Origin: Phoronis australis
Taxonomy: Eukaryota; Phoronida; Phoronidae
DNA length: 64,000 nt
Direction: 5' to 3'
NCBI GenBank assembly: GCA_002633005.1
Contig: NMRA01000400.1
Span: forward strand, 126,001-190,000
Shown here: positions 23,214-36,173 of the stretch, in pieces
Layout of the letters: each line of letters opens with the position of its first letter
How positions within the stretch are numbered: position 1 is the stretch's first letter
The notes under the pieces: generated by a model
Told to the model about the DNA's origin: nothing
Database searches by the model: none
Seen by the model: only the letters and a program-made list of their open reading frames with translations
Position numbers and translations under genes: made by a program

Positions 23214-26200
23214 CGCAAGTCCTCGCAAAATCACGCCGTGTCTGTTTTTTTAACGTTCCTTAAATTCAATTAAATGAAAACGAAACAATCTTGTATCAAA
23301 GTCGGATATTAAATTTGAAGATATGCGCATATTCACTCCTGTCATTGGCAACATATTGCATTCTACGACATGCTGACAGTCACCATGTTCATTTCTAATG
23401 GGTTACATGTCAAAGAGCCAATAATTCAATGCTTAAAGCAGCTACAAAGCTGCCATCTTGATTAAGACCCTTCACTATGAAATTGGCCTCAAATTGTTTT
23501 TTAGTCATATAAGAGATGATTTATTGCCCTGGTAAAAACTGGGAGCTTGCTGTTGTTTGAGACCAGCTCTACAAGTAGTTTTTTTCTCGGCGGGCTATTA
23601 TCAATAAAAAAATTTTTTTTTGGCGGACCACGGTTTTACGGTTGCTTTAAATGAAAATGAAAATATCCCGAAAACGATAGAAGGCGTTAACTTCGTTATT
23701 CGCGCCTTGTTTATCTAAACTGACGCGAACTGATTTTATGGCGACTGTATTAGCAAAACTTTTTAAAAAATATTTTACATAACCTATGTCGAACCCAGGT
23801 GTTTCGATAGTACGACTACTACCTCGGGACACTCCATTTTACGCTACGTTGAGTGTCATTTGTTTCGCGATTTAATTTTGCGACGCGTCACAAAAATCGA
23901 GTCCTGGAATTAGACAAGTTAACACTTCTTGTTTTGTGTTATTTTACAGTAGTTGTAATGGAGCTAGCGGGTATTATTTTTGTCTAAATAAACCACGTCA
24001 TTATTATAGTACCTTACTTCGAAGTTAGTCATTTTTAATCGGCCAAAGTAGTGCTCAATTTAAATTTAAATTGGAGAGACATGAATATGTCGACGAATAC
24101 ACTACAAATCAGTCAATTATTTATGCGATTATCCTGACGGCTTTTTGCAAAAGAGCAATCAGTTTCAGCAATTATCTAAATGAGCCTACACGCTCCGCAC
24201 TACTATTGCTGACGTTTGACTAGCCTGGCCACTTTTAATTGGAACCTAATTATTTATTTATAGCGCCCTATCGCTATATTCATTCTGCGGGCGTTCCGAT
24301 TGAAAAGATCGGATGATACGCACAGAGTTTAATAAATTAAAGAGGATTTCAATATTTTTCGTCACGGGAATTAATGGTTTTTGTGGATTTTTAAAGATAC
24401 TTGAAAAATTGCCGCAGGTACTGACTTGAGTTTGAATGATTGAAAATAGCGAATTGGTCACGCAGAGTTTTATTTAAATCGAGAGCATTATTATAACTTA
24501 CAACAAATCAACCAGAAATTATAAATTATACACATACTAAGCAAGTCATAACATTTAACTACTTTTCACATAACAAGCGAGAATATTCAATTTTAACTGT
24601 GGTTACATTTTTGTAAAGAGACAAGCGAAAACATTGCTTCACAAAGAATTTCATTCATAAGTTTTTAACCACATCAAAATCTCAACGCCATAGTTATACA
24701 GCCTCTCGGAAAGGATTTATGAGTTATGCATTGTCGACCTAGGCTATCAGTGGAGGAAGTTAAAGGCGCACAAAGCACAAAAATAGTCTAGTTTGACCCT
24801 AAGATCGAGCAGACGATAACCACGACCATAATTCATACTATCGTAACTATGATGTTTTATGCGACTAAAGCTCGCTCATCGCCAAGAGCATCTTAAGGAA
24901 CATAATCGCTTTAACGGCCGAAGAGCGCATTTTTGGGGTTATTGCTGGACTGACTAGCTTTCATAACAAAATCCGTTGTGTGTTCTGATTTTCTCGCAAA
25001 TCTCTTAATTCTCGCCGACATTCGTCTGCCAATCATTTGCTGAAATCAAAGCTGGTGACTCTGACAGTTAAGTGCCCTTAGAATACTTTGTCATTTATCG
25101 AGCAAAACGAGGCTGTGAGTTAGACTCCGCCCTGGGCTTGATCTTAGAAAACCACCGTCCTTTCCAGTAACGTCATTTCAATGTTTAGAACAAAAGTTTA
25201 TGCCTGGTCGCTTCATTCTCGTTAGCACACCCCGCTACGGCAATCTATCTGCTTTTGTTTCGGGCGAACAAGAACTGGCGTAACTGTCTTTATTACTGAA
25301 ATGCTTATCACATTGAAATGCTCAAACTGCTAACGTTTTATTTTATTATAATTGTTAAGAATAACTATGACATTGTATAAAAAGTTGACTAAATGAACTT
25401 CGATGTACCCGACATTTTATTTGCTAATTTGAAGAGCGTTTGCAATGACTTGTGAAAAGTGTATAGATGGACGCAGATCTCTAGTTTTATTTGGTTTTGT
25501 TAGCTGTTCAAAGACCACATGTGACACTTAAAACGCCCCCATGAAAGGATGTTCCCGCCATAAATGTCAACATGTACCCTACTTGACACCATCATACTAC
25601 AAAAATGCCTTTAAGTTTCAAAATTGAAGTCAGTCAAGATGTGTTGCTTATATCATCGATAAAACTATTTGTTTCGTAAATCGCGTTTCATTTTTTGATG
25701 TGAGAGAGTCACCTTTAAGAAATCAACAATTATTTATTCTAAAAATTAATCAAAACTTTTACTGTTTACTTGAAAAGACCTCATCAAACTGGGAGAGGCG
25801 AAACTACGCGCAATAACCTGCATCGGCGTCAAAGAAACAAACTTTGAAACCAACCACGGAAATTCAATAAATTTTGAAAAGCAAATGTCTTTAAATTACA
25901 GCTCTACAACGAACCATAAGGCACTGTCCATAACGTTTCAGGCCAATTCTTCCTGAATATTCTCTCTCCAGGCTCAGCCAAGCTACATTTGTTGTGTCGC
26001 CAAGTACAAAATTCAAGTTAAAACGCAAAAGAATTCATTTGAGAAAATCAAGACGAGTGCTAGAACCTAAACTTTCGTGGCCCATATTACCTTGAAATTG
26101 ACCCGTCCGTCAACAAATGTTCACCGGCATTTCGTGAAAATAAAGAGAACAAGCACATAAGCAAACAAATAAGCAACCTGAAATGAAAGCAACAACAATT

Positions 26201-26640
26201 TCTAAACGGCGCCATACCTTTGAAAAGCATCAAACTGAAGGCAGGGAAATTCCGCGTTCGTTGTCTTTTGTCAAAGATACGCCGAGTGCGCTTTATTGGC
26301 GAGGCGCTGTGTTGTTTGAAATGTCTGTGCTAATAATGACGAGCCATGATGATGACCAATGTGTGTCTATCACGACAGGTAGACTGTCATTTATAGTATC
26401 AGGTGTGACGCTCAGTCGAGTGAGTTCGCACAGATTCCCTCCAGCCAATCACGGCAGAGCACTGAAAACGTGACCAATTAGATGGAAGGTAGCCACTTCA
26501 CTGTTAATTTTTAATCAGGCAGGTATACGAATTGAGAGTGTGTTGTTCCAATAATTTTAGGGAGACCGTATGTGATAACAGAAAACTGGTGTCATTTCAA
26601 GGGGTCCTCAATAACAAGAACGCGACCGTTTTATGGCTGT
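23214..26640. other. Intergenic, nothing identified
   Basis: AT-rich sequence with ORFs below 100 codons and no recognisable domain. Confidence 0.35.
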
Positions 26641-26647
26641 AATAGTT

Positions 26648-26715
26648 CATAGGCGGCGCATCATAGGTGGTTGGGGGGCTATAGCCCCACTTTTTCCAGT
26701 GCTGCGCCGCCCATG
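26648..26715. mobile_element. 68-bp miniature copy of the CAGTGGCGGAT transposon family
   Basis: Ends CATAGGCGGCGCA and TGCGCCGCCCATG are inverted repeats; TAGTT flanks both sides (26643-26647 and 26716-26720), a perfect 5-bp target-site duplication. The interior is a G-run/C-run hairpin (GGGGGGCTATAGCCCC). Confidence 0.75.
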
Positions 26716-26720
26716 TAGTT

Positions 26721-29580
26721 GCCTAACATTCGTCTAGTATGTACAATAATACCATCATATGTATCATTACCACAAACGCAAGAATAGTTACTCCATGTCC
26801 GTTGGCTATTTTGCTCTTGCTACATGGCTGAGTAGTTCGTAAGGGATTAGTAAGATAGTTTGACTAGACATTGATACAAAATAAAATCACCCCCTAGGCT
26901 GTTAAAGCCACTACCAGCAATGCTCTAGTGGTGTAAAACAACTTTCTTCGTATTTGTTTTTCCAAACCAATGCCATTGGGATCTTGTCCATTCTTTGAGT
27001 CAAATTTTGCTTACATTAAAACGCCTAGAATCCACGTTAGTTCCATAGTACCATGTTGCATTCATACGCAACACCCCCCCAAAAATGACCAGTTCGGCCA
27101 GCCTGAGGAGTGACCAGTTCTAATTCAAACGGAGGAGATTCAATGCATCTGATCAGTACTGACTCAAAGTTTGTGCTGTGCAGTGGAAACCTAAACTCAA
27201 ATGAGTATTAAGTACTGACGTAGGCACAAAATGTTCTTCCTGGAACAAGTTGGGCCCGCTTTTATTACAAATTAGTACTTGACTATATACACGGGAAGTG
27301 ATTGGTCAGTCGGTGAGCGACCCCAAAGCAAAATGTTTGGGGGGCAGATAAGTTTCGCCAATAGCATAAGTACACGTACATGAACCAAAAGATCTCGCTG
27401 TGTGAGACTTATTGAAAGTTTGGATCCTCAATTCTTGTTTAAATTTATTTAGAAGTAAAAAGTTCTCTTGAGACGCCGTGTTGGATGCAACGAGAAACGT
27501 TGTTAATAGAGATGGCCCAGAAAAAAGACCCGGCGTTAAAATTCAACCGTATGATAAGGCAACACGGTTCTTTTTCAAGCGTAGAAATGGCGTGCGTTCC
27601 GTAGACGTGAGAACCTCGCTAGAAACGCAGGATATCGTCTTGTGTTACACTAATCTAAGCACGTGATCACACTAGCTTCCCAAGGAAGCGGGGAGCTAGC
27701 AGACGAGCGCACCCCATATGAAAGAATATTTTAAAAGACCGAGCAGCAAAGTATAAGTATTGTTAGCCTCGTAAAAGGCCCATTTTGTATCTCTCTGAGG
27801 TGCTTACTGCGAAAATGATCGCCATAAGGATCACTTCAGTTCAATGTTAACTCTTACCTGGTAATTTAGAAGATTTTAAACGTGTCCTAAACCCTCTTTA
27901 TACTAAAAAATAAGTTTTGCTTTAGACCACGTAGTCCAATACCTTGTGGTACTAACAGTGTACTTGCCAATTGATTGCTGCTTTTGGAGTGACTGAACTG
28001 CTTTATGAAGGCTGTTCCGTCACCATACCCGCCACATTATCAAAATGTCCCAATTTTGGAAAGTTGATTAATCCTATACTATCGCGATTTCACACGAGAC
28101 ACATCGTTTTTTCCCGACCGACTAACAGGAAAAGCGTTCTTATTTTTTGATGGCGCACGTGATTTTATTTCCGTTTTTATTTATAGAGAAAACAAAAAAA
28201 TTGTAAGTCGTTTTTGGGTGTTACGGCACCCGTATTTTCCGACTTGACCAAAATATTATTTCGGGAGCTTTTTTCATGTTTTGGCGAACATTTCACTCTT
28301 GCATCTGGCTTTTTATCTGGATGTTTACATTTTTCAATCCAGTTGTCACGTGGCAACTATTCAACAGGTGTTCCAAACCAACACTATCTCTTTGTTATCA
28401 ATCTTGTTATCGTCATTGTTCCAGTTTCTTTAATAACATATCTAACAATAACAAACATGTTTTCCGATGTCCCTTGTTTCGGTATCATTAATTTTTATTT
28501 TGTGAAGAAATGAGTTTTTTTACTAAAAGTCTTAAACTGCGAACACTGTGATGAGCCACCAACAGTAGGTTAGACAATAGATATTTTATCTATCAGAAAA
28601 CCTTTATCTGCAAATTGCGTTTAGTCAGGAGTAATTAGTTGTCACATTTTTGTAAATGTCATTGCGACCCCAATTTTTTCTGGAGAATGTAATTTCACCA
28701 AACGGGCCAAAAGGCCCATATATAAGATGTATAGTTTGGATAAATGTCTGACTAACAGCAGCTGTAACGGGCCCGTATCCAAAAATCGGTAAAAATATTT
28801 TAATCATTGAAACAATTCCTTGTTAGTGAAACCATTTATATAATGTATAACTCTCTGGTTAGTGTCTTTTACTGATTAGAAGCCAAAGGGGAGACGTTTC
28901 CTATTGGCGTAGTGTTAAAAATATATTTCTGTTATTATTGGTCCCAGGTACATGACTTTAGAATAGTATTGAAGCTCAGGTGGTGGTTAACCATGTGGAT
29001 ATTTTCAAGCAAACTGTAAACTTTCGAAACTATTGTAACATGATAGCCACACGTTATGCCCGTCAGATTGGCATAGGTGGTACCCACGGTCGGCCTTCTC
29101 GAATCGCAAACAACTAATCCTCCGTATGAAAATGCTTGGGCAATAAGACTGTAGGAAATTAAGAAATATAGATGAAATTTGTTCAGGAATTTCAGTGACA
29201 GCATTTCTAAGTTTACTTTACTCGTACTGAACAAAAATTCTATCCTAAGGCCTACATTCCATAGCAAGAAACAACACCGGAACAAATACATGCGTGCAAC
29301 TACTCCTGCATGCGTGGCACAACCTCAGCCGCCCGAGATCGCAGTTGGTGTTTCATTCCTACAGTTTTGCTTTTTCTTACCCAGCAAGGGCTTCATCTAA
29401 ACACCGAAAATGCCCCTCCCCGCGGGATGGTGAATGTTTTTAATCAAGATTTTTTAGCTTTAGTGTTGATTGTACTTCATGTTTAAACATCCACACATTT
29501 CATGCGCCCACCCAGCCTAAAAATGGGGGTTTCGAATTTTTGAGAATGTGAACCTTTTACTAAAAAAGGGGGTACGTTCA
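26721..29580. other. Intergenic, nothing certain
   Basis: Hydrophobic ORFs (28214-28513 plus, 28935-29291 minus) are not assignable to a family. A GGGCCAAAAGGCCC palindrome is at 28698-28711. Confidence 0.3.
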
Positions 29581-29584
29581 GAGC

Positions 29585-29725
29585 TGTGAAGTGTGCATCT
29601 GCCTTTTAGTGGATCTTTGTCTCGTTTCCTACTTATTCGGACTTTTTGTTTGTCTGAGGCGGACCTTTTTGCCCACTTCGCCAAATGGGGGGGGGGTTCG
29701 TTCGAAGCCCCCCCGGGTGCGCGTA
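29585..29725 (+). repeat. Dispersed repeat ending in GGCGGACC...CGCCAAATG G-run
   Basis: TTCGGACTTTTTGTTTGTCT followed by GAGGCGGACCTTTTTGCCCA and CTTCGCCAAATG then a G-run. The same string occurs on the minus strand at 42540-42605. Confidence 0.8.
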
Positions 29726-31950
29726 TGCATTTAAAAAGATATTAAACCGTTTTCTGTCTCCTGTTAATTCTGCATCGTCGGTGCTTCATTTCAGAGACAA
29801 AAGCAGGATTCCAATAAAACCACAGGCTCACTGCGTCACACAATACATCAGTTCACGGTTTCGTCCACCATCTTGAATATTCAATTGGGTAGAATAAACA
29901 AACCAGTACCCGTGAGTTTCTCATGCAAGTAGATGGTAGAGTATGAGGTGTTTAAGCCTATATTTTTCGAAGAATATCGACTAGATTGTCGAAAGGATAC
30001 AATTATGCCATTCAATAGCATAAAAACAAACTTATTTTTCTTCCTGACAACCACCTGCACTCAGATTTGTAGCGCATTGAAAATTGTCGATGATTTCAGT
30101 ATTTATCTGGTAATTTGCGTACATTTTCACAAAGTATACCTCAGGGTCAGTACTCGTAATGGTTGTTAGCCCTTGATACAAAGAAAAAACGAGTCTTGAA
30201 ATTATTGCAATTAAATCTTCAATATCATTAAAATCGCAAATTATTGTTGTTGCAATCACCCGGTATCGGCTGTTCAAGGAGGCCTAGATCCGCTTGACAA
30301 AAACTAACCTCCGAGGAATAATCCGTAAGTTTCTGTATCGAAACAACCCCACAATACTCACGTCACAACACAATTTTTTTATTAAGTGCATGCTTGTCCT
30401 TTGACGTAAATGGTCCAGCGACAAAGGTACTAGGAAAAACGTCATTAGTTTTGGGGTACTTCAGTTAAACCGCCAGCAAACCGTCAACAAAGTGCCCGCA
30501 AAAGAAACCGTTAACATTACCGCTGACTTTTTTTGCTACAAGCAAATTAAAGCGCTAATGAAAACGCAAGCGTTTCAGCCAGTTGATGAACGGGGTATTG
30601 AACTTCGTTCTTCCCCCCAAGCCATGCATATTGCTTGTCTTTGACGACAAATAACTGTGGTATAACATCGAGAGATGTGATGAGAATTAACAAGCAAACA
30701 CCCAAAAATTAAATGGCTTATTTTCTTAACCAGTTACCGTTCACCAATGTAAGTAAAAACATTATAGTGTTAAGAAATCCTAAAATATGTATAAAAATAG
30801 CGAATTGTGTCATGTGTGACCTAACAACTCAACATTTTATGGACAGAAAATCTTCAACTCCCTGCCAAACGTCCTCTGCAAAACAGGCATTGTTAATTCG
30901 AGGCTTTTTACGTGGATCAATTGCACTCCATCGCCAAATGCTTCCTGGATAAGCCTAAGTTTCGTGGAACTAGCTCATTTACAATTTCCTGAAATTTTCA
31001 GCTATACCATTTTCGTTCGAGCATGACAGTATGAAGTTAACTGCAGGATGTGGGTGTGCCTCTTCTCCTTTCTAATTAGCACGGCATGCTATAAATAGTC
31101 ACGATGCGGAAACGGAATAAATGTCCTGGAAAAAAGAAGCTCTCTTGATCACGACATATCGACATGGTGCGGATCTTTGCAGAGCGAAAGGTGAGGGGAC
31201 GTAAAATCACTCCCTCCTACCGAATTTGATTTCCAGATTCATCGATACAGCCCCACACTCTGGCTTGTGAGGTGAGAGACTGTGTCTTCCTTTCCTCGGA
31301 CTCGGATGAGGTGGCAGAACGGCAGTTCACTTTGGCATTCATAATTGTCTTCAGCTTAATAAAGTTCGCAACTATCTTGGCCGAGACCTCAGCGAGACAA
31401 AACAAGATAACTTAATTTGAGTTATGTTTATTTTGAGGGGTAAAGATGTGTTAATTCCAGTCTTTCATTTCTCCTGTAGAACACCCTTAGAAGTCAACGC
31501 ATGTAAAGTCGACACGAGAACTGCTAGGTAATTACAGGAATAGATTGTTTTTTTTTTCACTCGCATTTTGTTTCGTCATTAGAGCGATTGTCGCCACAAG
31601 GCAACCGACACCTAAATTATCCAGCTCGTGAGACAACGCAGACACCGTCGTTCTAGCCTTCCGTAACTGCTCCGTATTGGATGCAATGGGAGAATACAAC
31701 CAGTGCATGGACATTAAATGCAAGGTGATGTGAATCCAGGTCATCTAAAATGATCTCGTTTTATGAATTTTGTGAGTAAAACCCCAACCTTGTTAGACAA
31801 TCTCGATCTTATTGCTGATTTTATGTTTATTCAAATTTCTGATATTTGACTATCGATGTTTGCAGCGCAACGCATTGACAACGTGCTACAACGGGTAGGA
31901 GATACCCAAAGGGGTAAGAACGTGACGGAATGCATAAAACAAGGAGGAGA
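29726..31950. other. Intergenic, nothing identified
   Basis: No gene or clear repeat found. Confidence 0.35.
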
Positions 31951-31952
31951 CA

Positions 31953-32066
31953 GTGTGGTTCAGTGGTTTGAGCTCCGGACTCCTGTTTAGGAGACCAGAG
32001 TTCGAATCCTGGCTTTACTGACAGCATTGCACAAAAGTGTCTCCTACTCCGCTGAGCTCGGTTTTA
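31953..32066 (+). repeat. tRNA-derived SINE-like element, plus strand
   Basis: A-box-like TGGTTCAGTGG at 31956-31966 and B box GAGTTCGAATCC at 31999-32010, then a tail ACAAAAGTGTCTCCTACTCC and CTGAGCTCGGTTTTACTC shared with the minus-strand copy at 2120-2200. Cloverleaf pairing is only partial, so this is a SINE head and not a working tRNA gene. Confidence 0.65.
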
Positions 32067-32151
32067 CTCAGAGTCAGTGGAGGAAATAAATGAGAAACAC
32101 TTCGGAATACTCAGAGTCAGTGGAGGAAATAAATGAGAAACACTTCGGAAT
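32066..32151. repeat. Perfect 43-bp tandem duplication
   Basis: ACTCAGAGTCAGTGGAGGAA...CACTTCGGAAT occurs twice head to tail (32066-32108, 32109-32151) with no mismatch, directly after the SINE tail. Confidence 0.9.
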
Positions 32152-32785
32152 ACTCGATTTCGAGTGTGAAGTGTAAAGAAGAAAACGAAAGAATCCAAGA
32201 AATACGTAAAAGCTGCAATTAATCTGCCTTAGGTAGAAGAAACGTTAGTTTAACTTTTGATTTAGACAATGCCGCTACAAAATTAGTCTCAACTTGTTCC
32301 TTACTTTGACGAAAAGTGGTTTCTGGTCTTGCAAACAACTGACAGTTAGTTAGCGCTCGAGATCATACTCGGCGAATAAATTGACACGCCGTGACAAGTC
32401 AACTGTAGGAGTGTGTGGTACCAAGCAATTTACATACTGACAGCTTGGCAAGCGCAGACATCACATATACTCTGACTGAGAACAATTTGAGATGAAGTTT
32501 GCGACAGTAAAAGGTCTAAATCATAGTCTGGGGTTACACTTTTTGATACTATGTTATATAAATTTAAGCCAGTAGCTACTTTCACAATAAACGATGAAAT
32601 CCGGAATAACGAACGCCAGTTCTTTCCAAGCACAAAAATCCCACGCGAGCTCTAATTTGAGAAAGGAGCAACTGCGACCAGTTTTTTAAAAATAGTCTTA
32701 ATCGAAGGTTATTTTTGACAGAAAGCGTATTAGGCTTACCGCCTTCTAACACGGATCTCCGCATAGGTGGTTAACGATCTAATCA
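32152..32785. other. Intergenic, nothing identified
   Basis: No supported feature. Confidence 0.35.
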
Positions 32786-32947
32786 CAGTGGAGGATTTAG
32801 AGGAGGGCCAAGGGGCTATGGCCCCCCTAAAAGTCTCCTAGATTCTATTTGGCAGGTCGGTGGTCCGAATGTCTGACAGGCAAAATCCCGGCTAATTCTC
32901 TGCCCTGCCCCCCCCTCCCCTAAATAAAAATCCTGGATCCTCCCATG
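32786..32947. mobile_element. CAGTGGCGGAT-family MITE, 162 bp
   Basis: Ends CAGTGGAGGATTTAG and CTGGATCCTCCCATG are inverted repeats; AATCA flanks both sides (32781-32785, 32948-32952) as a perfect 5-bp duplication. G-runs and C-runs lie just inside the ends. Confidence 0.8.
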
Positions 32948-34413
32948 AATCATACTAGAGTTGCGTTCCGTAGACGCAAGACACTCGCGAGTAAGGCTAA
33001 ATAAATGTAATCATGGGCTTCACTTGTGATACATGACAGTATTTCACGAATACTTGCGTGATCTCACATTTCTCACAATAAAACTTGCTCCACGAATCAC
33101 AGGTCAAGGTCGATCAATGCCTTTTAATGAAAACAGACAACATGTTTACGGACGTCAGTGTGAATCAAGAGCAAATTTCTCACTGGCTCCGAACAAAAGC
33201 CTGACTATGTCTTTTTAATAAATTCAGCCGAAACAAAAAATATTCCTTACGAAACAACGGTGGCAATAACATGACCATGTAAATGTTCAAGATGAAATCT
33301 CAATGTTTTTAAGTTATATTTTTATTCCCTTCTTCGTAAAAATCTTAAAAGTCACAATTTTTGTTGCCCCTCGTGCCAACTATAGTGGAACATTTTGAAA
33401 AACAATTCCTAATAGCGAAGAGATATGTACTTAAAGTACAGAACTTGGAAGTTTCATTTGAATTAGATTTGCCATTTCTGAGATGTGATGCTCCGAAGAT
33501 AGTCAAATTTGAACATTTTTCTAAGGACTCACTCTCAAATTATGAGTTCCCGCAGTTCGCCAAAACAGCCGCGCCCGGAGATCTAGGGAAAAACAACTTT
33601 GAGACAACATTACAGCGTTCTGTCGTTCAGTAATTTTTCCAAACGTGAGGGGTGCTGAACGTGCGATAACATGTGGCTCTTTTGTTAACTGCCCAGCTCA
33701 GTCTTTTGTCCCATATGATAACAAGCAGGCCAATTATCTCCCCGGCTTCAAAGGGAACGTATGGTGGTTGTACGCTATTACCGAACGCGTATTCAGAACA
33801 CAGTTAAACCCAGTGCGTTGGCAATCCGTTTGGACAGATTAGAATGTCTAAATTCTGTTGTAGTTGGGCGATTTTGGTGATTCAAAAACGGAACATGATC
33901 AGCATTTGACGAGCAATTCAGAAATACTATTGGTTTAAGCTCAAATACGTTATAACTTAGCTTTCATTTTTAGCAGCACAGCCCAGTCAGGCTAGATACT
34001 ATCTGATCGGAGATTAAAGAAATTATCACCAAAAGAGCGCATGCCCTCCAACCATAAATGCCAGATTGGAGTTAATCAGTCGTGTAAGATATTGGCTACG
34101 GGGGTAAACTTCCCAACTTGTTGTTGGGCTATAGAATCGAATAAGTTGGGAGCAACGGGATGTCGCCGTCATGTTTACGCGCCATAATACATCGTACGAG
34201 CTCCGTCTCGCGTTAACTCGTCTTCTTTCACATTTTAGTTTTAAGTTACTTCAGGCAAACGCAAAACCAAAACAAAACCAGACTCGCTACTGAAACATAT
34301 ACGTAACAGAACAGTCACGTTATATATAATATAGTGAGACCGGGGTGCACCCGAAATACCTCAAGTATTTCCGTGACCTCAAACTTCCTTTGGAAGTGTA
34401 TTCATGACCAATC
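32948..34413. other. Intergenic, nothing certain
   Basis: A 90-codon ORF at 33361-33633 has no recognisable domain. 32957-33070 contains GCGTTCCGTAGACGCAAGAC and TTGCGTGATCTCAC words of the local GCGAGATC repeat group. Confidence 0.3.
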
Positions 34414-34418
34414 ATTCT

Positions 34419-34742
34419 CAGTGGGGGATTTAGGGGGGGGGGGGGGGNGGGGACCATGCCCCCCCCCTAAAACTGTACCCCAGATACCATTTGACAGTTG
34501 GGGTGCGAATTTCTGACTAGCACATGCGCAACCAGGAGGGGCTCGGGGGCTGAATAAATAATTGCATAGGCCCTGAACGATCCCCGTTTACCGTTTTTTT
34601 ATTTTTTAGTCAAAAGGTTCGCAAACCCAAAATTCGACACCTCTGCACCCCTACACTTTAGGCTGGGCGCGCGCATCAGCCGAAAGACTGCTTATTCCTG
34701 TGCTCTGCCCCCCCTTAACTCAAAATCCTGGATCCGCCCCTG
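34419..34742. mobile_element. CAGTGGCGGAT-family MITE, 324 bp
   Basis: Ends CAGTGGGGGATTTAGG and CCTGGATCCGCCCCTG are inverted repeats; ATTCT flanks both sides (34414-34418, 34743-34747) as a 5-bp duplication. One N at 34448 lies in the G homopolymer and marks an uncertain base call. Confidence 0.82.
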
Positions 34743-35565
34743 ATTCTCCAGTTAGAATTTCACGATTTGGTGGATGACTCAGAGAAATTTGAGGCTGACA
34801 AAAATAACCTTCAGAGGTGTTTGATATCTGCGCATGCTCGAAATTAACAGCAAGTCGTGTGACTCTCAAAATGAAATGAAAACTGTCTTCGAATGCGCGG
34901 GGATACTCTAACGATAACAGGATTAAACAAGACGAGAGCTATAAGTGCATCAGAAGGCATACTGAGGATCAAGAATGGCGTCACGTACGACTTTTGAGAC
35001 CTACTAGGCTGAAAAGCTTCTTGGCTACGAAAATAGATAATGCCGGGATGAACACGAACCATTCCATATATCTGTTCGCCATTTGAGTAGAGTGCATTTC
35101 AGCTGCCATGTTTGTAGGCAACACGTAGCTCCTAGGTGGCCGGTTGGGGGCTACAATACTTCCCATCGCTTTCTGTACGCATTTCGTCCTGTGTATTTTA
35201 AACGGGCGGTAGGCCAAATCCGGCCACCGATTTGGAGTTTTCACCTCATCAAAAATACATTCCACACTCAAAAGTATCAATTAAAAATTAGCATTCTTCA
35301 GTGATCCTTTCTGCTTCTACACATATCTTCGATGAAGCACAGGTACTAGAATTAAGGTGACTGGAGAAGAAATCCATAACCACGAAATATTTCAACTGAG
35401 TCACGTGAGATAGGCTAAGGCTTGCGCGAGACTGAGCGAAGCGCGTGACGTGGCGCGTGACACTTACAAAACAGCATGAGAAGATATCAGGTGGAATTTG
35501 TGAGTTTTATGTCCCGTTGGACTTTTTGTTCGTTAACAGGCGTGATTTCTCGTAACTTTCTAAAA

Positions 35566-35657
35566 ATGGCACCCGGTGAAAGAAGCTCAAACGAACCGCC
35601 GACAGATTTTCATGGATATGTTCAAGTTGTGTTGACTAAATTGTATTCAGAGTCATG
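35566..35657 (+). CDS. Possible first coding exon of an unrecognised gene
   Basis: AAAAATGGCA gives a good initiation context. The frame encodes MAPGERSSNEPPTDFHGYVQ and VVLTKLYSES and then meets a clean donor, GTATGT, at 35658. A CpG-richer patch (GCGCGTGACGTGGCGCGTGAC) lies ~110 bases upstream, as at a promoter. No downstream exon was found; the 36.6-37.1 kb gap may hide one. It could be chance. Confidence 0.25.
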
Positions 35658-35819
35658 GTATGTGTTAATTATAACTCCATGTGCATATTTGCATGTTTCA
35701 TTCGATTTTATTTGCTGTATTTTGAAATGCGTAACGTTTTGTGGGGATGTAGGCCTACTATCGCCCCTGTATGCCTGTGGCATCCAGGGAGATGTAATTG
35801 CCTACCTTTTTGGATGACC

Positions 35820-36173
35820 AGGCACAATATTGCAGTCGTCACTATACATGTAAGCGTTGGCGATGCTCAATCTTGCCAAGCCAGTTCAAACCGGAATCAT
35901 CGTGTGGGTATCGCTAATTAAGTACAGACAGGTTACGCATTTAATGAGAATTCGTTTTCATCACTCGAAAAAGAGTGCCAACGAAAAACAAACGAAAAAG
36001 AATGTGGAGCATCCGATGAATTTCGTCAATCAAATATGAAATATACAATTCTGTGTTTTCCACGTTCATAACCCAAGAAAAGTGCACAAATCTTACCACG
36101 AGGGACTTTCCGAACGACAGGCAAGTTTTAAACTGGAGATCTGAAGTAAATCCAGTTTGCTCTAAAATTCAAT
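35820..36173. other. Intergenic, nothing identified
   Basis: No supported feature between the possible exon and the next transposon. Confidence 0.35.

Noticed and set aside
28214-29291. Hydrophobic ORFs on both strands that look like membrane-protein exons
   Set aside because: AT-rich DNA gives hydrophobic translations; no family motif and no in-phase splice chain could be found.
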